Below, piece after piece: positions 1 through 7,538 of a stretch of 47,929 bases of DNA (position 1 is its first letter; each line of letters opens with the position of its first letter). The DNA is from Candidatus Sulfopaludibacter sp. (GTDB taxonomy: Bacteria > Acidobacteriota > Terriglobia > Bryobacterales > Bryobacteraceae), in the NCBI GenBank assembly GCA_031292755.1, contig JARLGM010000035.1, positions 1 through 47,929 of the forward strand, written 5' to 3'. A model generated the notes under the pieces. It searched no databases, had not been told where the DNA came from, and worked only from the letters and a program-made list of their open reading frames with translations. The position numbers were made by a program, and so were the translations under genes.

Positions 1-87
1 GCAGAGCAGTTGGAGGCCATGCGCGCGGTGAAGCGCCGGCTGGATCCGCGGAATCTGCTGGGGCGGGGAACGCTGTTCGCGGAATGA
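1..87 (+). CDS. FAD-linked oxidase, C-terminal end (partial)
   Basis: Only the last 28 residues are in the window; the frame is open from base 1 to a TGA at 85-87. The sequence LDPRNLLGRGTLF near the end resembles the closing motif of FAD-linked (glycolate oxidase / VAO type) oxidases, where a helix ending in DP-x-x-L-N-P-G contributes to the FAD domain. Everything else of the gene lies upstream of the window, so substrate and length cannot be judged. The following 178 bases before the next gene contain no terminator hairpin that I could see. Confidence 0.6.
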   Translation, partial: AEQLEAMRAVKRRLDPRNLLGRGTLFAE

Positions 88-265
88 CTCGCTAATCTGC
101 GCTTCGGCGTCAAGCCCCAAAATACAGGCAGGGAATAAAGCCGTAACGGCGGCCGGGCGGGTGTAAAATCAGATCCGGAATCTCTGAACCCGGAATGCAG
201 AGAGCGCTGTCACGCTGGCGGCAAAGGCGGGACCCGCGCCGAATTTTCTCTAAAACGAGGAACTC

Positions 266-1585
266 ATGGCTAACTGGACGCGAAGAGGATTTATGGGATC
301 GCTCCCCGGGGCAGTTGCCGCAACATCGCTTGCGGCTCAGCAGCAGCGGGGTAGCCTGACGGCCCCGGCAAAGGGGCCGGGACATGGACCCATCAAGATC
401 ACAGATCTCCGGTGCGCGATCATCGGCCGCAACCCGGTAGTTCGAATTGTCACGGATCAGGGCATCTCCGGCTACGGTCAAGCCGAGTCCACCAAGGCGT
501 ATCTGAAACCGATGGTGCTCTTTTACAAGGACTACATCCTGGGAGAGGACGCGACGAACGTCGAGCGCGCGATGCTGAAGATTCGCCGGCTTGGCGCCTT
601 CAAGCCCTGGGGTTCGGCGGTGAGCGCAATCGAGATCGCTCTGTGGGACATCGCCGGGCAGGCCGCCGGAGTGCCGGTATATAAGCTGCTCGGCGGAAAG
701 CTTCGGGACCGCGTCCGTATCTACAACGGTGGCGTCCGCTTCCCGATGACCGGCCAGACGCCGCAGGACTACGCCGAGAACACCCAGAAGATGAAGGAAG
801 CGAAAGAGGGTTTCACCCTCATCAAACAGGCTGTCGGCTTCCACAATCCGGCGATGATGCGCGCCATGACCAATGGCTGGTACGACGAACCGCGAACGGG
901 ACCGCCGCACTCCGATCGCGGCCTGATGACCGAACGCGGCCTCGAACAGGTGATCGCCTGTGTGGAAGCCATGAAGAAAGTCCTCGGCAAAGACATCGGG
1001 CTCGCCCTGGACTGCGGACCCGGCTGGACCGTAAAAGATGCGATCACCTTTGCGCGAGCGCTCGAACCGCTGCACATCGCATGGCTCGAAGACCTGATCA
1101 CCGGCGACTACACGCCTTACCCCAACGCCGATCTTTTCCGGGAAGTCACGCAAAGCACATCGCTGCCGATTCACACCGGAGAGGAGATCTATCTACGGGA
1201 TAATTTTAAGGATCTGATTGAGAAGCAAGCGATCAATATCATCGGCCCCGACCCGGAGGACGTGGGAGGGATTGCGGAACTGAAGTGGATTGCGGAATAC
1301 GCGGATATTCATGGCATCCAGGTGGCTCCCCACGGGATTTTCGACGGGCTGATCGGGCTCGCGGCGCATGTGCAGATGGCGGCCGCCTTGCCCCAGAACT
1401 ACATCGCCTTCGAGTATCCCGTGGGCCAGCCTGACTGGTGGTATGACATTGTCGAGGGATTGCCGAACCCGATTGCCAAACAGGGCTTCATCGACGTCTG
1501 GGACCGGCCGGGTCTCGGTGTCACGTTCAATGTCCAGGCGGCGAAAGCGCACCTGTCCGACGAGGACCGGCACTTCTTCGACTGA
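266..1585 (+). CDS. Mandelate racemase / muconate lactonizing enzyme family protein, Tat-exported
   Basis: A 439-residue enolase-superfamily enzyme, probably a sugar-acid dehydratase or racemase acting outside the cytoplasm. The N-terminus carries a twin-arginine signal (TRRGFMG at 5-11, then an Ala-rich segment to AAQQQ). The capping domain covers about 45-165 and the TIM barrel about 170-420. Expected Mg2+ ligands are visible as D249 (LALDCG), E275 (WLED) and E306 (TGEE), and H356 in VAPHG is in the position of a catalytic base. K187 (LIKQ) may be the opposite-face base, but the classical KxK is not present. The start is set by GAGG about 6 bases upstream of ATG. The family is well supported; the substrate is unknown. 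D-galactonate dehydratase-like is one possibility. Confidence 0.9.
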   Translation: MANWTRRGFMGSLPGAVAATSLAAQQQRGSLTAPAKGPGHGPIKITDLRCAIIGRNPVVRIVTDQGISGYGQAESTKAYLKPMVLFYKDYILGEDATNVERAMLKIRRLGAFKPWGSAVSAIEIALWDIAGQAAGVPVYKLLGGKLRDRVRIYNGGVRFPMTGQTPQDYAENTQKMKEAKEGFTLIKQAVGFHNPAMMRAMTNGWYDEPRTGPPHSDRGLMTERGLEQVIACVEAMKKVLGKDIGLALDCGPGWTVKDAITFARALEPLHIAWLEDLITGDYTPYPNADLFREVTQSTSLPIHTGEEIYLRDNFKDLIEKQAINIIGPDPEDVGGIAELKWIAEYADIHGIQVAPHGIFDGLIGLAAHVQMAAALPQNYIAFEYPVGQPDWWYDIVEGLPNPIAKQGFIDVWDRPGLGVTFNVQAAKAHLSDEDRHFFD

Positions 1586-1738
1586 TCTTTGACTGCCGTG
1601 GACGGCGCACGTATGAATGTCCTATACGCGTTTTCGCCTGGCACTCCGGCCATCATGTGACACGGATTCTGAGTTTGCGACAGCGCGAAGGCTGGTAAGC
1701 CGCGTATTGCCGGGGAGTAATCCGAATCTCCACCTGCG

Positions 1739-1767
1739 TTGACCCCGGAGACGCAATCGGCGACACT
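1739..1767 (+). promoter_or_regulatory. Candidate promoter for the carboxylesterase gene
   Basis: TTGACC at 1739-1744 and GACACT at 1762-1767 are 17 bases apart, a sigma-70-like arrangement. The start site would fall near 1774, giving a leader of about 38 bases with a Shine-Dalgarno before ATG 1812. The -10 is not strong. Confidence 0.3.
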
Positions 1768-1811
1768 CAGTGGTTGAGATTCGAATCGGAAATTCTCAGA
1801 TGAGGCTTATT

Positions 1812-3437
1812 ATGCGCTTTCTCTTCTGCTCTCTTGTTATCTGCACCGCCGCGGTGTGGCCGGCATTCGCGGCCGACCGCGTCAAAACCGCGAACGGCAT
1901 CCTTGAATCCACCGCCACGCCCAAAGACGGAGTGCGGATCTTCAAGGGCGTCCCGTTCGCCCAGCCACCTGTGGGAGACCTGCGTTGGCGGGAGCCGCAG
2001 CCCGTCAAGAACTGGACTGGCGCGCGCAACGCGGACCAGTTCGGCCCACGGTGCATGCAGCGCACTTCACCCGGCGCCGACTATTGGTTCCGGAGCAACG
2101 GCATGAGCGAGGATTGCCTCTATCTCAACGTGTGGACCCCCGCCAAATCGGGTAATGAAAAACTTCCAGTTCTGGTTTACATCTTCGGTGGCGGCTTCCA
2201 GAATGGCGACGGCTCGGAGCCGCGCTACGACGGCGAGAGCATGGCCCGCCACGGCATTGTCGCGGTCTCCATCAACTACCGCACCAACATCTTCGGTTTT
2301 TTTGTTCATCCCGAGCTGACGAAGGAGTCGCCGCACCACGCCGCCGGCAACTACGGTCTGTTGGACCAGGTGGCCGCCCTCCAGTGGGTGCAGAAGAACA
2401 GCGCGGCCTTCGGAGGCGACCCCAGGCATGTCACCGTCGCCGGCGAATCTGCCGGATCGATCTCCGTCAGCGCGCTCATGGCTTCGCCGCTTTCCAGGAA
2501 CCTGATGGCCGCCGCGATCGGCGAGAGCGGCGCCGCCATCTCGAGCCTGCCACCGCAGCCTCTTGCCGAGGCTGAACAGAATGGCGTCAAATTCGCTGCC
2601 GCCGCCGGTGTGAGCACGCTTGCCGCCTTGCGGGCGATGACCGCGGGGCAGATACAGGACGCCGTCGCCAAAGTGCGGGGCGTCCGCTTCAGCACGGCGA
2701 TGGACGGCTATTTTCTTTCGAAGTCCCTGACGGAGATCTTCGAAGCGGGTGAGCAGGCCAGGATTCCTCTGCTGGAGGGGTCGAACACCCAGGAGCAACC
2801 GGCGCGCTCCGTTCTGGGTACCGGCGACCCTACGCCCGAAACTCTCGCCAGCGCCATCCGGAGATTCTATGGGGATAAGGCCGGCCCGGTGCTGAAGGCG
2901 TACGCGGCCAGCACCACCGATGAGGTTTACGAAGCGGCTGCCCATCTGGCCAGCGCCCGCTTCATCTCGTACGGTACCTGGAAGTGGGCTGAACTCCAGA
3001 TGAAGACCGGCGGGAAACCGGTGTACCGTTATCTGTACGCCCGGCCCCGGCCGGCTTACCTCGGCATGCCGGGTGAGTCCTTGCCCCCTGCACCGGGGGC
3101 CGGCAGGGGCGGTGCCGGCGAGGGCGGCGCCCAACAAGCCGCGCCGCCCCGCGGTGCGTCGCATTCCGCCGAGATCCAATACGCCATGGGCAATCTCGAT
3201 CTGGACACGCGCTACACCTGGGAGCCGGCGGACTACGAGGTATCCAAAGCGATGCAGGCCTACTTTGTAAATTTCATCAAGACGTTCAATCCGAACGGCT
3301 CGGGTCTGCCGAACTGGCCGGCCTACCGCGCCGACGATGGTTACCAGCGCATGCGCATCGACGTGAAGTCCCGCGCCGAATCCGAAGCGGACCGCGAGCG
3401 GTATCTAGCGCTGGAAGGGGCGACGACGGCGCGATAA
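1812..3437 (+). CDS. Type B carboxylesterase / lipase family protein, secreted
   Basis: A 541-residue alpha/beta hydrolase of the carboxylesterase type B family, expected to hydrolyse carboxylic esters outside the cytoplasm. The nucleophile sits in GESAGS (S213 from this start). The family's acid loop appears as LEGSNTQEQ, and the catalytic His motif as SHSAEIQYAMG. The frame is open back to a GTG at 1770 and an ATG at 1800. I choose ATG 1812 because GAGG ends 6 bases before it and the protein then begins with a clean signal peptide (MRFLFCSLV...AFA). A Gly/Ala/Pro/Arg-rich stretch precedes the catalytic His region (around nt 3085-3150), an insertion not usual in the family. The next gene begins 49 bases on. 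Confidence 0.9.
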   Translation: MRFLFCSLVICTAAVWPAFAADRVKTANGILESTATPKDGVRIFKGVPFAQPPVGDLRWREPQPVKNWTGARNADQFGPRCMQRTSPGADYWFRSNGMSEDCLYLNVWTPAKSGNEKLPVLVYIFGGGFQNGDGSEPRYDGESMARHGIVAVSINYRTNIFGFFVHPELTKESPHHAAGNYGLLDQVAALQWVQKNSAAFGGDPRHVTVAGESAGSISVSALMASPLSRNLMAAAIGESGAAISSLPPQPLAEAEQNGVKFAAAAGVSTLAALRAMTAGQIQDAVAKVRGVRFSTAMDGYFLSKSLTEIFEAGEQARIPLLEGSNTQEQPARSVLGTGDPTPETLASAIRRFYGDKAGPVLKAYAASTTDEVYEAAAHLASARFISYGTWKWAELQMKTGGKPVYRYLYARPRPAYLGMPGESLPPAPGAGRGGAGEGGAQQAAPPRGASHSAEIQYAMGNLDLDTRYTWEPADYEVSKAMQAYFVNFIKTFNPNGSGLPNWPAYRADDGYQRMRIDVKSRAESEADRERYLALEGATTAR

Positions 3438-3465
3438 CAGTAGCGGCGTGCAGCGGCTGCCTGTC

Positions 3466-3474
3466 TGATACCAT
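3466..3474 (+). promoter_or_regulatory. Possible extended -10 upstream of the M28 peptidase
   Basis: TG at 3466-3467 followed by TACCAT at 3469-3474 resembles an extended -10. It lies 12 bases before ATG 3487, which has no clear Shine-Dalgarno, so the leader would be only about 6 bases. There is no good -35. Confidence 0.25.
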
Positions 3475-3486
3475 AGTCCCAAACTC

Positions 3487-4911
3487 ATGAAAGCGCTTTA
3501 CCTGGCAGCCGCCACATCGATATTCTGTGGCCTCGCAATCAACACCCAGGCCGATGAAAAGGCCGTCAACCCGCAGATCCGCAAACTCGTGGACGAGGTA
3601 TCCGAGGCTCGCATCCGGGCCACGCTCGAAAAGCTGGTCAGCTTCGGCACCCGCAACACCCTCTCCAATCCGGACGATCCGGAGCACGGAGTGGGCGCGG
3701 CCCGCCAGTGGATCTTCAACGAGTTCAAAGGCTATAGCCCGCGCCTCCAAGTTCGCTTCGACAAGTACCGGGTGAAGAAACAAGGGCAGCGGATCTTCAA
3801 GGACGTCGATCTCTACAACGTGATCGCCGTGCTGCCCGGTAAGACGATGCCGGATACGCAGGTTCTGATCAGCGGTCACTACGATTCGCTGAACTTGGGT
3901 ACCCGCCAGACGAACGGCCCGCCGGCCCAAAGCGGCGGCACCCCGCCCCAACAGACTCCGGCGGATTACGAAAAGAACGCCGCGCTGCCCGCGCCCGGGG
4001 CTTGCGACGATGGCAGCGGCACAGCCGCCGTGATGGAACTGGCGCGCGTCATGAGCCAGTACGAATTCGACAAGACGCTGGTGTTCGTGGCCTTCGCGGG
4101 AGAAGAGCAGGGCCTGGTCGGCAGCACCCTCGAAGCCGCCAAAGCCAGGACCGAGAAGTGGAATATCGAAGCCGTGCTGAACAACGACATCATCGGCACG
4201 GAAGTTTCGGGTAACGGCCGCATCGATAACAGCACGGTCAGTGTGTACAGCGACGAAATTCAGGATTCGCCCAATCAGCAACTGGCGCGCCTGGTGCGCG
4301 AGATGGGCGAACGCTACGTGCCGTCCATGAAAGTGAAAGTCCTGTTCATGCAGGATCGCGTGGGCCGCGGCGGCGATCACACGCCGTTCCAACTGGAAGG
4401 CTTCGCCGCCGTTCGCATTTCGACCCCCAACGAAAACTACGCCAACCAGCACACGGCTACCGATCTGCTGGAGAATATGTCCGTGCCGTACACCACGCGC
4501 GTGGCCAGAATCAACGGAGCCGCGGCCGCAAGCCTGGCCCTGGCGCCCGCCGAACCGGCCGTGATGAGCCTTCCGCGCACCGGCGCGAATGCTCCGGCGG
4601 GCGCGGCGGGAAGAGGTCCCACGCCCATGATCGCTCGGGGAACTTCGCGATACGATGCACAGCTCCGCTGGCGCATCGTGGGTTCCGACGCCAATCTGAA
4701 AGGCTTCGCCGTGGTGATGCGACCCACCACTTCCCCTTTCTGGGAACAGGAGATCTTCGTCGGCAAAGTCAACGAGTACACCCTCAAGGATGTCTCCATC
4801 GACGACGCCCGGTTCGGTGTGAAGGCCATCGGCATGGATGGCACCGAAAGCCTCGTCGTCCCCTACGTCTATCCGGCACGTAAGAAGGTGGAATACGAAA
4901 CAGTTCAGTAA
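3487..4911 (+). CDS. M28 family zinc aminopeptidase, secreted
   Basis: A 474-residue metallopeptidase with a signal peptide (MKALYLAAATSIFCGLAINT). The cocatalytic di-zinc site of family M28 is complete: H131 and D133 (SGHYDS), D174/D175 (GACDDGSG), E206/E207 (AGEEQG), D234 (NNDIIG) and H322 (NQHTATD). The two-glutamate motif supplies the catalytic base and a zinc ligand. Loops at about 139-163 and 355-375 are rich in Pro, Gly and Ala. Residues from about 385 form a beta-rich C-terminal domain after the peptidase core. It should release N-terminal amino acids from peptides in the periplasm or outside. The downstream S9 peptidase overlaps its 3' end, so both are probably translated from one message and act on the same peptide pool. 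Confidence 0.92.
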   Translation: MKALYLAAATSIFCGLAINTQADEKAVNPQIRKLVDEVSEARIRATLEKLVSFGTRNTLSNPDDPEHGVGAARQWIFNEFKGYSPRLQVRFDKYRVKKQGQRIFKDVDLYNVIAVLPGKTMPDTQVLISGHYDSLNLGTRQTNGPPAQSGGTPPQQTPADYEKNAALPAPGACDDGSGTAAVMELARVMSQYEFDKTLVFVAFAGEEQGLVGSTLEAAKARTEKWNIEAVLNNDIIGTEVSGNGRIDNSTVSVYSDEIQDSPNQQLARLVREMGERYVPSMKVKVLFMQDRVGRGGDHTPFQLEGFAAVRISTPNENYANQHTATDLLENMSVPYTTRVARINGAAAASLALAPAEPAVMSLPRTGANAPAGAAGRGPTPMIARGTSRYDAQLRWRIVGSDANLKGFAVVMRPTTSPFWEQEIFVGKVNEYTLKDVSIDDARFGVKAIGMDGTESLVVPYVYPARKKVEYETVQ

Positions 4912-6913
4912 GGCGGGCCTCCTGGCCTGTCTGCTCATCCCACTCGCCTATGGTCAGTTCACACTCGACCAGGTGCTGGGCGCGGCCTTTCCCACCGAAT
5001 TGACCGCGGCGCCAGCCGGCGGCAAAGTCGCGTGGGTTTCCAACTCACGCGGCGTGCGCAACATTCTGGTGGCCGGGCCGCCTTCCTGGCAGGCGCGCAA
5101 AATCACCGCCTACACCAGTGACGACGGCCAGGAAATCGCCAACCTGCGCTGGACGCCCTCAGGATCGGCCATCCTCTATGTGCGTGGAGGCTCCGCCAAT
5201 CCCGCGTTGAATGCCCAAGGCGTATCCCAGGATGTCTGGATCGCCGAACTCAACGGCCCACCGCCGCGCAAGCTCGCGACCGGCAACGAGGTGGCTATCG
5301 CGCCGGACGGCAACCGCGTCGCGTTCGTCGCTGGCGGTCAGGTCTCGCTGGTTCAGTTCGATGGCAACCCTCTTCCGTCATTCCACGCGCGCGGCACATG
5401 CGGCCGCCCGGCCTGGTCGCCCGACGGCGCGCGCATCAGCTTCGTGAGCGCACGTGGCGATCACAGCTTCATCGGCGTGTACACCGTCGCCGCCGGCGAA
5501 CTCCGCTATCTGGACCCCAGCACCGACGACGATTCCGAACCCGTCTGGTCGCGCGATAGCCGGGCCATAGCGTTTCTCCGCGAGCCTTCCACCGGCAAGC
5601 GCGCCGTACGCGAAGCCCGCCGCGCCGGCGAACCGTGGTCGATCCGCCTCGCGAACGTGGAAACCGGCGAGGGTCGCGAACTGTGGCGCGCCGCCCCCGG
5701 GCCCGGCAGCGTCTTCCGCGGTGTCACCGCCGCCAATCAGCTCGCGTGGACCGCCGATGACCGCATCGTCTTCCCCTGGGAACGCGATGGCTGGACACAC
5801 CTGTACTCCGTCGCCATCTCCGGCGGCAGCGCCGCGCTCCTGACGCCCGGCGAGTTCGAAGTGGAGGATGTGGCCCTCGCCGCCGGCCGCCGCGACCTTA
5901 CCTTCTCTTCCAACCAGGGCGATATCGACCGCCGTCATCTCTGGAAGGTCGCGGCCTCCGGCGGTCCGCCCGTCGCGCTGACCTCTGGCGAGGGCATCGA
6001 GGTCGCGCCCGCGCCCACCAGCGACCCGAACGCCATCGCGCTGCTGCGTTCCGATGCGCAACATCCCCTGCACCCCGCCATCCGCACCGGCAGCACTCTC
6101 CGCGACCTGGACCCTGCCGCGCTGCCCGCCGATTTTCCGCTGAGCAAAATGGTGACGCCGCAACAGGTGATTTTCCCGTCCGCCGACGGACTCACGCTGC
6201 ACGGTCAACTCTTCCTGCCGCCCAGTCGCAATGGCCCGGCCCCGGCGCTGGTTTTCTTTCACGGCGGATCGCGCCGCCAGATGCTGCTCGGCTGGCACCC
6301 CATGTATTACTACTCCAACGCCTATGCGTTGAATCAGTACCTGGCGAACCGCGGCTATGTTGTGCTCAGCGTGAATTATCGCAGCGGCACCGGCTACGGC
6401 CTCAATTTTCGCGAGGCATTGAATTACGGCCCGTCCGGCGCCAGTGAGTATAACGACGTGCAGGGCGCCGGCATCTTCCTGCGCTCGCTCCCCGAAGTGG
6501 ACCCCGCCCGCATCGGCGCATGGGGCGGATCCTATGGCGGCTATCTCACCGCCCTGGCGCTGGCGCGCGCGTCGGACCTGTTCCAGGCCGGGGTCGATTT
6601 CCACGGCGTGCACGACTGGGCCGTCGAACTCGGCATCCCCGCCGGCGCGCCGGATTACAGAGTCGCCTTCGAATCTTCTCCCATGAATTTCCTGAGCACC
6701 TGGAAATCGCCGGTCCTGCTGATTCAGGGCGACGACGATCCCGACGTGCTCTTCAACAACACGGTTGTGCTGGCCGGCGCGCTGCGCCGCCGGAACGTGG
6801 AAGTGGAAGAACTGATCTTCCCCGATGAAGTCCACGATTTCCTGCTCTACAAAAGCTGGCATGAAGGCTATCAGGCAACGGCGAGGTTCCTGGACCGCAA
6901 ACTGAAGCGGTAG
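4838..6913 (+). CDS. S9 family prolyl-oligopeptidase-like peptidase, secreted
   Basis: A serine peptidase with an N-terminal beta-propeller (about 45-430, several SPDG-type repeats such as WSPDGARISF) and a C-terminal alpha/beta hydrolase domain (about 440-691). Counting from ATG 4838, the triad is S565 (GGSYGG), D634 (GDDDPD) and H666 (DEVHDF). It should cleave short peptides. The start is uncertain. ATG 4838 overlaps the M28 gene by 74 bases and adds 19 polar residues before the signal peptide. The signal peptide itself begins at an ACG codon at 4895 with AAGG 6 bases upstream, followed by KQFSKAGLLACLLIPLAYG. I list the ATG because ACG starts are rare, but ACG 4895 (672 residues) fits better. 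Confidence 0.9.
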   Translation: MAPKASSSPTSIRHVRRWNTKQFSKAGLLACLLIPLAYGQFTLDQVLGAAFPTELTAAPAGGKVAWVSNSRGVRNILVAGPPSWQARKITAYTSDDGQEIANLRWTPSGSAILYVRGGSANPALNAQGVSQDVWIAELNGPPPRKLATGNEVAIAPDGNRVAFVAGGQVSLVQFDGNPLPSFHARGTCGRPAWSPDGARISFVSARGDHSFIGVYTVAAGELRYLDPSTDDDSEPVWSRDSRAIAFLREPSTGKRAVREARRAGEPWSIRLANVETGEGRELWRAAPGPGSVFRGVTAANQLAWTADDRIVFPWERDGWTHLYSVAISGGSAALLTPGEFEVEDVALAAGRRDLTFSSNQGDIDRRHLWKVAASGGPPVALTSGEGIEVAPAPTSDPNAIALLRSDAQHPLHPAIRTGSTLRDLDPAALPADFPLSKMVTPQQVIFPSADGLTLHGQLFLPPSRNGPAPALVFFHGGSRRQMLLGWHPMYYYSNAYALNQYLANRGYVVLSVNYRSGTGYGLNFREALNYGPSGASEYNDVQGAGIFLRSLPEVDPARIGAWGGSYGGYLTALALARASDLFQAGVDFHGVHDWAVELGIPAGAPDYRVAFESSPMNFLSTWKSPVLLIQGDDDPDVLFNNTVVLAGALRRRNVEVEELIFPDEVHDFLLYKSWHEGYQATARFLDRKLKR

Positions 6914-6947
6914 CCGCTTTCCGGTAGACGCGCTCTGGTAGACAATC

Positions 6948-6956
6948 TGCTATAGT
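6948..6956 (+). promoter_or_regulatory. Extended -10 promoter of padR; leaderless start
   Basis: TG at 6948-6949, one base, then TATAGT at 6951-6956 form an extended -10 element. ATG 6963 follows exactly 6 bases later, where transcription should begin, so the mRNA would be leaderless. Just upstream the 7-mer GGTAGAC occurs twice (6923-6929 and 6937-6943), a possible binding site for PadR itself. Confidence 0.5.
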
Positions 6957-6962
6957 GTAGCC

Positions 6963-7298
6963 ATGCCGGACCGGATCGATCTCATGCAGGGCACGCTCGA
7001 CCTGCTGATTCTCCAGGTGCTCCAGTGGGGACCCGAACATGGCCATGGCATCGGGCAGGCCATCCGCCGGCGCTCGCAGGAGGTGTTGCAGGTCGAGCAC
7101 GGCTCGCTCTACCCCGCATTGCACCGCCTGGAGCAGAAGGGCTGGGTGGCGTCGGACTGGAAGATGTCCGAAGCCAATCGCCGGGCCCGGTATTACAAAC
7201 TCACCCCCAAAGGCAAGCGGCAACTGCTTCAGGAGCAGTCCCGCTGGAGGCAACTGGTGCGCGCCGTGGCCCGCACCATGAAACCCGTCAAGGAGTGA
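6963..7298 (+). CDS. PadR family transcriptional regulator
   Basis: A 111-residue winged-helix protein of the PadR family. The N-terminal signature is visible as LMQGTLDLLILQVL (about 8-21), then the GHGIGQAI helix, the HGSLYPALHRLEQKGW recognition-helix region (about 45-60), the wing with RRARYYKLTPKGK, and a C-terminal dimerisation helix. PadR proteins usually repress their own operon and are released by small molecules. Two permeases of the ADOP type follow 4 bases downstream, the standard acidobacterial arrangement, so it probably controls them. There is no Shine-Dalgarno; the -10 lies 6 bases ahead of the ATG. Confidence 0.93.
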   Translation: MPDRIDLMQGTLDLLILQVLQWGPEHGHGIGQAIRRRSQEVLQVEHGSLYPALHRLEQKGWVASDWKMSEANRRARYYKLTPKGKRQLLQEQSRWRQLVRAVARTMKPVKE

Positions 7299-7538
7299 AT
7301 CCATGTGGCGACGTCTGTTTCGCAAGCCGTCTGAAGCCGATCTCGCGGAGGAACTCGAAGCCCACCTCGCGATCGAAACCAAACAGTGGATGGACCGCGG
7401 ACTGCCGCGCGATCGGGCGGAAATGGAAGCCCGCCGCCTTTTCGGCAGCCGCGCCCTCACCCTCGAAGCCACGCGCGAAGTCCGCGGTATCGCCGCATTC
7501 GGCCGTTTCTCGCAGGACCTTCGTTATGCCGCCCGCGT
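7290..7538 (+). repeat. Direct repeat, copy 1 (5' block of the ADOP genes)
   Basis: From the Shine-Dalgarno through about codon 79 of the first permease gene, this block matches 9910-10158 with 12 differences in 249 bases by hand alignment (about 95%). The first 42 bases are identical. Similarity falls sharply after 7538. Confidence 0.85.
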
